The notes beneath the pieces were generated by a model, which was given only the letters and a program-made list of their open reading frames with translations, had not been told where the DNA came from and searched no databases. The position numbers and the translations under genes are program-made. A DNA stretch of 18,250 nt, taken from the NCBI GenBank assembly GCA_964343305.1, contig CAYFJO010000204.1, positions 1-18,250 on the forward strand, in the 5' to 3' direction. Positions 1-7,207 of this stretch are shown here, piece after piece (the first letter of the stretch is position 1; each line of letters begins with the position of its first letter). This stretch comes from CAYFJO01 sp964343305 (lineage in GTDB: Bacteria > Planctomycetota > Planctomycetia > Pirellulales > Pirellulaceae).

Positions 1-54
1 TTTTCACATTCCAGCGCCGCAACGCAGGCTGAACAGCGCCGCAAGACAGGTTGA
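1..54 (+). CDS. Possible C-terminal tail of an upstream gene (partial)
   Basis: Frame 1 is open from the left edge and ends at a TGA at 52-54, three bases before the ATG of the RING protein. The visible tail reads FSHSSAATQAEQRRKTG. Another frame ends at TGA 30-32. If either is real, the RING gene is tightly coupled to an upstream gene. That gene could be another part of the conjugation system, but 17 residues identify nothing. The call rests only on the close spacing and the absence of a visible terminator. Confidence 0.25.
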   Translation, partial: FSHSSAATQAEQRRKTG

Positions 55-57
55 CCG

Positions 58-684
58 ATGTCGCAAGATCCTCAACAAGCCGGAACTCCAGCCCAGCCGA
101 CGCCGCAAAAGACGGACGACGTTTGCGTGGTGTGCCAGTGTCCCGGCCAAGCTGGCGAGCAGATCGGCCGATGTCCGGCGTGTCAGGCTCTGCATCATCA
201 CGAATGCTGGACTTACAACGGCGGCTGCGGCGTGTACGGCTGTGACAAAGCAGCCACGAACGAGGGACTCAGTTCGCTGGAAATCCCAGCGTCTCACTGG
301 GGCCGCGAGGACAAACAGTGTCCGAACTGCGGCAACGTGATTTTGGCGGCGGCCGTTCGATGTCGTCACTGCGGTGCAACGTTCAGTTCGGCGACTCCGC
401 AAGCAAGCGGTTCCTTTCATCAGCAGAATCGAGAGAAAGCCAAACTGCCCGCGGTTCGAGTGGCCAGCATCTGGTTGTTGGTGTTCAGTTTCATTCCATG
501 TACCGCGCCATTTGCAGCCGTGATCGGGACGATTTGGTATTTTGCAAATGCCAAGGCGATTCAGTCGCTTCCCTCGACCAACGCGGCACTCTGCAAAATC
601 GCAGTCGGGGTTGCGTGGTTGACGACGGTTATTTTGCTCGGTGTTTACATCATGTTTCCAATGTTTGGGGCTGATCCCTCTTAG
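58..684 (+). CDS. Prokaryotic RING finger / zinc-ribbon membrane protein (putative E3-like)
   Basis: This 208-residue protein probably acts as a membrane-bound E3-like partner of the E2-like protein encoded next. A RING-type binuclear zinc site spans residues 23-62: CVVC at 23-26, CPAC at 39-42, a histidine cluster with Cys at 46-50 (HHHEC), then C57 and C62 in a GGCGVYGC stretch. This spacing fits the prokaryotic RING family 1 described in bacterial ubiquitin-like systems. A second zinc ribbon has CPNC at 88-91 and CRHC at 102-105. Two hydrophobic segments, about 135-162 and 180-201, should anchor it, with the zinc domains probably cytoplasmic. The first 20 residues are Pro/Gln-rich. The ATG at 58 gives the full RING, and the downstream E2 gene begins 24 bases after the stop, so the two are likely co-transcribed. 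The family call is from pattern recognition; E3 activity is inference. Confidence 0.82.
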   Translation: MSQDPQQAGTPAQPTPQKTDDVCVVCQCPGQAGEQIGRCPACQALHHHECWTYNGGCGVYGCDKAATNEGLSSLEIPASHWGREDKQCPNCGNVILAAAVRCRHCGATFSSATPQASGSFHQQNREKAKLPAVRVASIWLLVFSFIPCTAPFAAVIGTIWYFANAKAIQSLPSTNAALCKIAVGVAWLTTVILLGVYIMFPMFGADPS

Positions 685-708
685 GACCTGGTTGGAGAGT
701 TTGAACGC

Positions 709-1173
709 ATGCTTCCCAGAATTCGACGCCTGAACGCCGACTATCAGCAGATGGCGGCGGCGTTTACGAATCACCCGTACATTCGCGTGGCTCAAGTTCG
801 CGGCAATCCACCGGAAGCGTACGTGTTGCAGTTCAACGTTTTGGGTTTGGTGCCACAGGAGAACGACACCTTTGTCCAAGGAAATAGGCACCAGGCGGAA
901 ATCATTCTACCGCTCGAATATCCTCGCCGACCGCCGCTTTGCCGGATGACCACGCCCGTTTTTCATCCGAACATCGACCCGCAAAAAATTTGTATTGGCG
1001 ATCATTGGAGTGCCGGTCAAACGCTGAAGACGCTGGCCGTGCGAATTGCCGAGATGATTTCCTATCAGAGTTATAACGTCAAAAGCCCGCTGAATGCCAA
1101 AGCTGCGGCCTGGGCTGAGCAGAACATGGACAAATTGCCGCTGGATCGCAACGATTTTCACATCGGGGAATAA
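709..1173 (+). CDS. E2 ubiquitin-conjugating enzyme-like (UBC fold) protein
   Basis: This 154-residue protein has the layout of a minimal UBC domain. Residues 5-20 resemble E2 helix 1, and about 24-48 fit strands 1-2. YPRRPP at 71-76 is the conserved YPxxPP turn before the active site, HPN at 86-88 is the hallmark E2 motif, and C95 in KICIG sits where the thioester cysteine is found. W100 and the TLKTLAVRI helix follow, as in eukaryotic E2s, then SPLNAKAA at 126-133 where those have DPLxxxxA. Having both HPN and Cys suggests an active conjugating enzyme rather than a Cys-less UEV form. The start is supported by a GGAG at 694-697, 11 bases upstream. The tight pairing with a RING protein argues for a ubiquitin-like transfer pathway. 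The modifier, E1 and deconjugase are not in the window. Fold call is strong; substrate and modifier are unknown. Confidence 0.85.
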   Translation: MLPRIRRLNADYQQMAAAFTNHPYIRVAQVRGNPPEAYVLQFNVLGLVPQENDTFVQGNRHQAEIILPLEYPRRPPLCRMTTPVFHPNIDPQKICIGDHWSAGQTLKTLAVRIAEMISYQSYNVKSPLNAKAAAWAEQNMDKLPLDRNDFHIGE

Positions 1174-1255
1174 GTTCGAAAAAATCTCAGATTCGCGCCT
1201 AATAAATCTCCCTCTGGCACGTTATCACACCAGCAAGGCACGAGCATAGCACGCG

Positions 1256-1777
1256 ATGAACGACGCCCGCCGCAACGAGCACGGAAGATGGATCCGGACC
1301 GCCGTCGAGCAGTTCGAAGGTCCGTTGCTGCGCTATGCCGTCCAGTTTACCGGCAACCTGGACACCAGCCGCGATGTCGTACAAGACACGTTCCTGCGAC
1401 TTTGCGACGAAAACGAGCAAGACCTCGATGGCCACCTCGCTCAATGGTTGTTCACCGTTTGCCGCAGCCGAGCCATCGACCAACAACGCAAGGACAAGCG
1501 CATGAAATCAATGACCCTCGACCAGGCCGAACGTCAGCCAACTTCCGGTCAATCTCAAGTGGACATCGTCCAAAGCAGCGAAGAATTACAACGCGTAGAA
1601 CAACTGCTGGCGGATCTATCGGAAAACCAGCAAGAGGTCATCCGGCTGCGTTTTCAAAACGGCCTCAGTTACAAAGAAATCAGCCACGTCACCAATCTCA
1701 AAGTCAGCAACGTCGGCTATCTGCTACACACCGCGATCCAAAAGATCCGCGGCCAGATGAATGCCGAAACTTCGTAG
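1256..1777 (+). CDS. ECF-family RNA polymerase sigma factor
   Basis: This 173-residue protein has only the two conserved domains of extracytoplasmic-function sigma factors. Region 2 spans about residues 20-82, with the RDVVQDTFLRL core-binding helix at 39-49 and WLFTVCRSRAID at 64-75. Region 4 spans about 117-167, with the LSENQQEVIRLRF and GLSYKEIS elements and a recognition helix near 148-163. Between them is a polar linker without region 3. It should direct polymerase to a small regulon, probably including its own operon. The next gene, 62 bases downstream, begins with an anti-sigma-like segment, so the two are a likely sigma/anti-sigma pair. No Shine-Dalgarno sequence is obvious before the ATG. 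Family assignment is firm; the signal and the target genes are unknown. Confidence 0.9.
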   Translation: MNDARRNEHGRWIRTAVEQFEGPLLRYAVQFTGNLDTSRDVVQDTFLRLCDENEQDLDGHLAQWLFTVCRSRAIDQQRKDKRMKSMTLDQAERQPTSGQSQVDIVQSSEELQRVEQLLADLSENQQEVIRLRFQNGLSYKEISHVTNLKVSNVGYLLHTAIQKIRGQMNAETS

Positions 1778-1802
1778 CGTTCGATAACCTGCCAAGTCTT
1801 CT

Positions 1803-1819
1803 TCGACTTCGGAAGTCGA
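1803..1819. other. Perfect inverted repeat between sigma factor and anti-sigma gene
   Basis: TCGACTT-CGG-AAGTCGA forms a 7-bp stem with a 3-base loop in the 62-base gap. No T-run follows it, so it is not a classical terminator. It could be an attenuator, an RNA processing site or an operator that sets the ratio of sigma factor to its partner. Its function is not established. Confidence 0.4.
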
Positions 1820-1839
1820 CCAATTCAATAGTGAGAAAA

Positions 1840-4800
1840 ATGATGATCAATTCCAACGATCCAAAACTAACTGCGTATGTCTTGGGAGAACTCGACGACG
1901 AAGAGCGAGCGGCCGTCGAAGCAGAAATCAACGGTTCGCCTGAACTTCAAGAGACGGTGAAAGGCATCCGTGAAGCCACCGAGTTGTTGACGGCGCAACT
2001 CGGCGCTCAATCGACTCCCAGTTTGACGGATGATCAGCGAGAGGAAATACACGAAAAAAGCGCCAAGTCGGGGCCGTCCAGCGTTGAAGATGCGCCGGCT
2101 GTTGAACGACCCGCCGGCGATCATCGGCGTCGCTTTGTTGCGTTGTTTGTGGCGGCAAGCTTGTTGATTCTCGCAGTGGGCATCGCCGCGCTGATCCAAT
2201 TCGGTCCACAAATCTCCTCGTCCGTTGTTTCGCTTCAATCATCAGCGGATGACGACGCGGATCTTAGTATAGGGTTCAACGATTTGTCAGACACGGAAGA
2301 GATGTTGGACGCCGACGTACAAGCCTTCGAAGATTCGACATCTTCGGATGGTGTCGGCTACTCCAGCGGCGATTTGGGGCCCACGGCGGATGGTGCGATT
2401 GAATTTGGCGCCGTGGAAGGCACCGAAGTCGCTGGACGCGGAAGGGCCATGCGAGAAGACATTATGGAGTCGCGGCTTCCTCCGGCAGAATCGCCAGAGC
2501 CGTCGACCAATCCTCATCCTATTCCTTTGCCAGCAGGAACTGACGAAGCGATTGACGGACGCGGCCATTCATCAGGGGGAGCAGGCGGTGGTCGTGCCAC
2601 CAGGCCATCGGGGCCAACGCCTGGACCACGTCCAGCCAATAGCAACAGTACACCGGCCGGTGGGGATGGAGAACCAGCAGCAATCGAATCAGATCCAAAT
2701 ATTGCCGCCGCGAGCGACGACTCCAGTGGCGATGATGGTGCGAATCCGGGCGACTCACCCGTCGCGTTCGAAGGTACCGATGGACAGCGACAACTAGGCG
2801 ACAAAGAGGAAGGTCAGGAGCGCGGCGCTGGCCGAAACAAGAACGAAAGTTCCACGAAAGTGCCCGGAGGAAAAGGCAAAGAACCAGCCAAGACATGGAA
2901 GCGGGTCAAAGCCATCCCAAACACCTCACGATTGATGGTCGGCGATCGTGACGAACTTCCAATGGAAGGGCTGCAGGCAAACGTCGTGATCGATGGGTTC
3001 CGCGCTCGTGTGTTGTTGGACTGCTATTTCTACAACAACCACAGCAGTCGTTTGGAAGGCAGTTTCAAACTGCGACTGCCCGATGACGCGTCGTTGTATT
3101 ACTTCGCATTTGGCGAAACTTCGTTTGAATATCGTCCGATGGTCAACCAACTGGCGAGCAACGGTTTTATTCCCGCGGATGTTGTGCGATCGAGCGGCAC
3201 GGGGCCGGCAGAGATTTTGAAGGCACGCGACAGCACCTGGGCCAGCGTCAAAGAAGCCCGCATGGTGCCTCGCGAAAAGGCAGCTCATGCGTACAGCGAA
3301 ACCGTTCGCCGCCGGGTTGATCCGGCGTTGGTCGAGTGGTCGGGCGCGGGAGTGTTCAATGCCCGCGTCTTTCCGCTGATGCCGAACAAATTGCATCGCA
3401 TCGTGGTTGGCTATGATGTCAATCTCCAGCAGGACGGCGACGACCTTGTGTACAAGTTGCAGCTTCCAGCGGAAGTCGAGCAGCGGATGATCGACTTGAA
3501 CGTAGCCGCGTCGCCGGGCGCCAGCGTCGAGTTGAATCCCACCGCTCAGCCGTTTACCGCCGGCGGCCGTGCGTACTTCAACTTCAAAGATCCTCACGAA
3601 AACACGATCGAAGTCCGCTACAAAGATCCGGGCACTGTCATGTTGCAAGGTGCGGATGAAACCGGCAACTTCTTCGCCACGCGAATTTCGCCAGAGCTAC
3701 CCAAGGGCGAAGCCAATGTGGGATCGACGCACGGGATCTTCCTTGTCGATACGTCGCTCAGTTCCAATCCGGACAAGTTCAACGCGTGGCTCAAGCTGCT
3801 CGAAACGACGCTGGACGAAAACCGCGACAAGATGTCGCATTTCGCGGTGCTGTTCTTCAACATCGAGTCACATTGGTGGAAGCGGGGATTCACCGAAAAC
3901 ACGCCGGAAAATGTGGAGAAGCTAGTGCAGTTTTGCAACACGTTGTCGCTCGAAGGGGCCACGGATCTGAAGCAGGCACTTGCGCGAGCGGTGCAACCAA
4001 CTTGGATGCCCGATGGCGAGTTGCCGTTCGAAGGCAAGCCGGACGTTTTCCTGCTGAGTGACGGTGCCGTGACGTGGGGCGAGTTGAACCTGCAAATGAT
4101 CGGCCGCACGTTCAAGCGAGGTTGGGGCGGCACGTTGTTCGCTTACAAAACAGGTTTGACGGGTACGTCCGTTGCAACCTTGGAACACCTCGCGCGGGAA
4201 ACCGGCGGCGCGGTTTTCTCCGTCGTCACGGAAGAAGAAATTCAAAAGGCCGCCACGGCTCATCGCAGCCGCCCGTGGCAGTTGGTTGACACAAGCGTGA
4301 CTGACGGCAGCAGCGATGTCTTGATCGCCGGGCGTATCCGCTCCATCTACTCCGGCCAATCGCTGCTGCTGGTCGGTCGCGGCCAGCCGCGCGGTGAAGT
4401 GGGCCTCAAGTTTCGTCGTGGAGACGAACGAAAGACGATCAACGTACGACTCAATCGCACGATCGAGTCGAATTTGACGCCGCGGTTGTATGGCCAGGTT
4501 GCCGTGGGGCAACTCGAATCGTTGAAGAGCGCAACGGAGAATGTGTCGACGGCCTATGCCCGGCATTTCCGCGTCACAGGTCAAACGTGCTCGCTGCTGA
4601 TGCTCGAAAGCGAAGCGGACTACCAGCGATTCAATATCAAACCGGAGGACGATGCCGCGGTCGTCAAAGTGAGCCAGACCCGAAGTTTGATTGAACGCAA
4701 GATCGACGAGATCGGCGAATCGCTGCAAGATCCGAAAGCTGCGGTAGTGGCGTGGCTGCGAAAACTGGAATCGCTGCCGGGATTTCAATTCAAAACGCCG

Positions 4801-5754
4801 ACGCTGTTGAACCTGGCACTCGATCAAATGCCCGGCGAGGCGTTTGAAGTCGAAGTTCCGCAGCTTGTTTGCGAACACCGCGTCCGCAGCGGCTTGCCGA
4901 AGAAGTACTTCGAGGCGATTCAGCAATCGCGATTGGACTATGACACAGTGAACGAAGAGTCGATTCGGCGGTCCGAAGAATTCAGCGCGGCCGATGCGTT
5001 GAAATCGTTGAGCAGTTTGATTGAAAACAATCCCGGCGATCCCATCTTGACACAAGACGTCGCATTTTCGGCGATTGATTGGAAATTGGGCGGCCAGGCT
5101 TATCCACTGCTGAAACGCGTGGCGGTCGCTCGGCCTTATCAGCCGCAGATTTATCAAGCCATCGGCCATTGCCTCACGGAACTCGGCAACGCCGATCTGG
5201 CGATGGTTTATTACGAAGTTGCCTTGAACGGAAAGTGGCACAATCGTTACAAGGACATTCACCGCATTGCGAGCGTTGAGTATCTGCATTTGCTCAGCCG
5301 AGTCGCGGCGGGCGAATTGGAGACGAGTGTTCCCGATTACGCGAAAGCTCGTCTTGATACGCTCAAGCAAAGCACGGCGATCGGCAACCCCGACTTGATC
5401 GTGACGATGATGTGGAACACGGATCGAACCGATGTCGATCTCCACGTGCTGGAGCCATCGGGTGAAGAGTGTTATTACAAGAATCCAAACACCCGATCGG
5501 GCGGCAAGATCACGGCCGATGTCACGGAAGGTTTTGGCCCCGAAATGTACGTGTTGAACAAGGTCAAGAGTGGCAAGTACACGATCAAGGCCAACTACTA
5601 TGGCAGTGACGCCAACCGGACGCAAGCACGTTCGAAAGTCTACGTGACGGTCTACGAAAACTTTGGCACGCCACGGGATAGCGTCTCCAGAAAGACCGTT
5701 TTGTTGAGTCGCAACAAAGAAATGCGGGAGCTGACGGCTGTCTACATCAAGTAG
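1840..5754 (+). CDS. Anti-sigma-like / VIT / vWA / DUF2135 transmembrane giant
   Basis: The protein has about 1304 residues from the ATG at 1840; the open frame reaches back to 1288, but that part shadows the sigma gene. Residues 6-55 (DPKLTAYVLGELDDEE onward) match the anti-sigma-like N-terminus common before planctomycete membrane proteins. A single span lies at about 99-121. Residues 125-350 are an acidic, Gly/Pro/Ser-rich linker. A VIT domain begins near 353 (WKRVKAIPN). A vWA domain follows near 632 with MIDAS residues DTSLS at 637-641, T708/D709 and D741. The middle C-terminal part (about 1020-1110) is helical and TPR-like. A DUF2135 domain fills about 1183-1304 (WNTDRTDVDLHV, YYKNPNTRSGG). 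It probably holds the ECF sigma factor at the membrane and senses metal-dependent adhesion or a protein ligand outside. Starts at 1843 (ATG) or 1831 (GTG) are also possible. Domain calls are firm; the signalling role is inference. Confidence 0.87.
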   Translation: MMINSNDPKLTAYVLGELDDEERAAVEAEINGSPELQETVKGIREATELLTAQLGAQSTPSLTDDQREEIHEKSAKSGPSSVEDAPAVERPAGDHRRRFVALFVAASLLILAVGIAALIQFGPQISSSVVSLQSSADDDADLSIGFNDLSDTEEMLDADVQAFEDSTSSDGVGYSSGDLGPTADGAIEFGAVEGTEVAGRGRAMREDIMESRLPPAESPEPSTNPHPIPLPAGTDEAIDGRGHSSGGAGGGRATRPSGPTPGPRPANSNSTPAGGDGEPAAIESDPNIAAASDDSSGDDGANPGDSPVAFEGTDGQRQLGDKEEGQERGAGRNKNESSTKVPGGKGKEPAKTWKRVKAIPNTSRLMVGDRDELPMEGLQANVVIDGFRARVLLDCYFYNNHSSRLEGSFKLRLPDDASLYYFAFGETSFEYRPMVNQLASNGFIPADVVRSSGTGPAEILKARDSTWASVKEARMVPREKAAHAYSETVRRRVDPALVEWSGAGVFNARVFPLMPNKLHRIVVGYDVNLQQDGDDLVYKLQLPAEVEQRMIDLNVAASPGASVELNPTAQPFTAGGRAYFNFKDPHENTIEVRYKDPGTVMLQGADETGNFFATRISPELPKGEANVGSTHGIFLVDTSLSSNPDKFNAWLKLLETTLDENRDKMSHFAVLFFNIESHWWKRGFTENTPENVEKLVQFCNTLSLEGATDLKQALARAVQPTWMPDGELPFEGKPDVFLLSDGAVTWGELNLQMIGRTFKRGWGGTLFAYKTGLTGTSVATLEHLARETGGAVFSVVTEEEIQKAATAHRSRPWQLVDTSVTDGSSDVLIAGRIRSIYSGQSLLLVGRGQPRGEVGLKFRRGDERKTINVRLNRTIESNLTPRLYGQVAVGQLESLKSATENVSTAYARHFRVTGQTCSLLMLESEADYQRFNIKPEDDAAVVKVSQTRSLIERKIDEIGESLQDPKAAVVAWLRKLESLPGFQFKTPTLLNLALDQMPGEAFEVEVPQLVCEHRVRSGLPKKYFEAIQQSRLDYDTVNEESIRRSEEFSAADALKSLSSLIENNPGDPILTQDVAFSAIDWKLGGQAYPLLKRVAVARPYQPQIYQAIGHCLTELGNADLAMVYYEVALNGKWHNRYKDIHRIASVEYLHLLSRVAAGELETSVPDYAKARLDTLKQSTAIGNPDLIVTMMWNTDRTDVDLHVLEPSGEECYYKNPNTRSGGKITADVTEGFGPEMYVLNKVKSGKYTIKANYYGSDANRTQARSKVYVTVYENFGTPRDSVSRKTVLLSRNKEMRELTAVYIK

Positions 5755-5757
5755 GAG

Positions 5758-5967
5758 TCCGAATTCCTGCCCTAGGTAGATCGTACCGCTGATACCGTGG
5801 CGCTTGAGCATCGACCGAGCAGCCATCGCTTGAACCAAGCATTTGGCTTGCCACGGCACATGACCGTTGGCAGCCTCGGCGGCCCATCGGACGCGACGCA
5901 AGAGTTGCTCGCCGTCGCGGCCAAAGCGATCGCTTCGCGCGTTCGGCGATAGCGCGTACGGTTGATC
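5758..5967 (-). pseudogene. Relic of a lasso-peptide B2-type transglutaminase-like gene
   Basis: On the minus strand, after an in-frame TAG at 5970-5968, the translation contains RRVRWAAEAANG, then VPWQAKCLVQAMAARSML and KRHGISGTIYLG. This is the core of the Transglut_core3 / lasso peptide biosynthesis B2 family: the nucleophilic Cys in a CLxQA motif (codon 5841-5839), the ML(K/R)R helix and the (L/I)YLG strand. Everything after LGQEF, including the expected AHAW catalytic histidine, is missing, because the frame runs straight into the antisense strand of the vWA gene. The N-terminal domain is also absent. Only about 50 recognisable residues remain, so this is read as a truncated relic, not a working enzyme. 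Standalone B2 homologs occur near envelope genes in planctomycetes, which fits its neighbours. Confidence 0.6.
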
Positions 5968-5998
5968 CTACCCAGACCCTCGATTCGCCGTTGATCCC

Positions 5999-6724
5999 TT
6001 ACCGTCCAACGGCAGACCCTAGAATCTCCTTCATCGCATAATGGCTGTCTGAAAATCCACCGGCGGACGGTACCAAATCGGTCCACGACCAAGGTGCCAG
6101 GGAGCCCCGGAAATTGGCTGGCAATGGAATCAAGGATAATTCCTGGCGCGCAGCATTTTGCATTGCCCGGCGCAAATGCCACGCGGACGTAATCAGCCCA
6201 ATGCGTTTCCAATCATGCTGTTTGACAAGACCTGAGATTGCCTCCAACTCCTGTTTCGTATTATGGCCGCCGATCTGCATCAAGTTCGTGCCTTTCACTC
6301 CAACGTTCATTAGAAGTCGCTGGGCTTGCTCGGCAGCATTGCGACCAGGTTTGCCACCGGTGCAAACGATCTGCGGCGTGAGCTGCGCGTGGTAAAGTTG
6401 GGCGGCGAGCATCACTCGGTCACCAGCACCGGTGAGTTGTGGAGTTCCGCCGGGGCGAAGATTGGTGCACCCGCCGAGCACGATCACCACATCGAACGGC
6501 TCTTGATCGAGCGGTTGGATGCCAACGTAATCGCGTTCCAACCAATTCATCACCTGGTTGCCAACCCATTGGTTGCCGGTAATGGAATACGTCAATGTCG
6601 TCAGCACGGTCAGGACGAACAACGCGCGTTGCTTCTTTCGTGCCGCGACCACACACGCCGCCAGCATCATCAACCAAATCAAACCGCACGGAGTGATAAT
6701 CGTTTTGAGAATGAGTTCTATCAA
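5999..6724 (-). CDS. ElyC/SanA/YdcF family (DUF218) membrane protein
   Basis: The protein resembles E. coli ElyC: two N-terminal hydrophobic segments (about residues 9-27 and 33-48 from the TTG at 6724) and then a DUF218 domain. VIVLGG is at 80-85, a QLTGAGDRV segment follows, CTGG closes a strand, NTKQE at 155-159 matches the family NTxxE motif, and LITSAWHLRRA at 177-187 matches its LVTSxxHxxRA motif. ElyC in E. coli supports peptidoglycan and envelope assembly under stress; biochemical activity across the family is unsettled. The frame is open back to a TTG at 6778, overlapping the acetyltransferase gene by 53 bases. The TTG at 6724, one base past that gene's stop, was chosen because it puts the first membrane helix about where ElyC has it. 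CTG 6733 is a further option. Translational coupling to the upstream gene is likely. Confidence 0.82.
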   Translation of the reverse strand: MIELILKTIITPCGLIWLMMLAACVVAARKKQRALFVLTVLTTLTYSITGNQWVGNQVMNWLERDYVGIQPLDQEPFDVVIVLGGCTNLRPGGTPQLTGAGDRVMLAAQLYHAQLTPQIVCTGGKPGRNAAEQAQRLLMNVGVKGTNLMQIGGHNTKQELEAISGLVKQHDWKRIGLITSAWHLRRAMQNAARQELSLIPLPANFRGSLAPWSWTDLVPSAGGFSDSHYAMKEILGSAVGR

Positions 6725-6725
6725 A

Positions 6726-7163
6726 TCAGTCAGCCTGGTTGGTTCTTCGCTGAACGAGTTGCGTGGAAACGCTGGCAACCACCGCTTCGCCGGCCACGGA
6801 CTTTGTGACCATTGTGGCTGCGGCGACCACCGAATTCGCGCCCACCCTGACTCCGGAAACTACGACCGCAGCCGCTCCAACCCAACCTCCATTATAGATG
6901 GAAATTAGGCGGACAATCAAATCAAACGTCCGTTGACGATAGTCGTGACTGCCGGTGCATAGGTAAACTCGCTGGGAAACGCAAACATGATCGCCAAGCG
7001 TCACGTCGGCAAGGTTGCCAATCCATGCTTCCTGACCAATCCAAGAGTGGTCGCCCACGGTAAGTCGCCATGGATACTTGATTCGGACATTTGGCTTGAT
7101 GACCAGGCCGCGTCCGATCCGTGCTTCGATCCGCCGCAACAACCACGCCTTGGCGCCGTCCAC
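6726..7163 (-). CDS. WcaF-type hexapeptide-repeat acetyltransferase, N-terminally short
   Basis: This 145-residue protein has the left-handed beta-helix pattern of WcaF/colanic-acid-type O-acetyltransferases. IKPNVRIKYPW at 22-32, WIGQEAWIGNL at 41-51, VCVSQRVYLCTGSHDY at 60-75 and GGWVGAAAVVVSGVRVG at 92-108 follow the family order. H73 in GSHDY is the expected catalytic base. Family members usually carry about 40-50 more N-terminal residues, with a membrane-associating WRxLLLRLFGA-type helix; here only WLLRRIEARIG remains. The GTG at 7163 is the only near start, and an in-frame TAA lies about 30 bases further upstream. The product may be a trimmed but folded transferase or the survivor of a 5' deletion. 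The acceptor sugar is unknown. It overlaps the extended ElyC frame and lies 44 bases after the HEAT/SHD1 gene. Confidence 0.78.
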   Translation of the reverse strand: MDGAKAWLLRRIEARIGRGLVIKPNVRIKYPWRLTVGDHSWIGQEAWIGNLADVTLGDHVCVSQRVYLCTGSHDYRQRTFDLIVRLISIYNGGWVGAAAVVVSGVRVGANSVVAAATMVTKSVAGEAVVASVSTQLVQRRTNQAD

Positions 7164-7207
7164 GCTCTGGTGAGACGTGGCTACCGGACGTTCTTAACCG
7201 GTTGCGG

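Noticed and set aside
4..891. 295-codon open frame on the minus strand across the RING and E2 genes
   Set aside because: It has no recognisable domain, is rich in Arg and His as antisense frames of GC-rich genes usually are, and lies over two well-supported genes.
1214..1236. TGGCAC followed by a CCAG half-site before the ECF gene, as sigma-54 promoter or operator
   Set aside because: The downstream GC of the -12 element is missing at the required distance, and the palindrome has too many mismatches.
1288..1839. N-terminal extension of the vWA giant in the same frame
   Set aside because: It overlaps the complete ECF sigma gene in another frame and its translation is Arg/Pro-rich without a domain. 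The anti-sigma-like segment starts at ATG 1840.
3922..5901. 659-codon open frame on the minus strand antisense to the vWA giant
   Set aside because: Only its first ~50 codons resemble a family (the B2 relic). The rest mirrors the codon pattern of the vWA/DUF2135 gene and has no domain signature.
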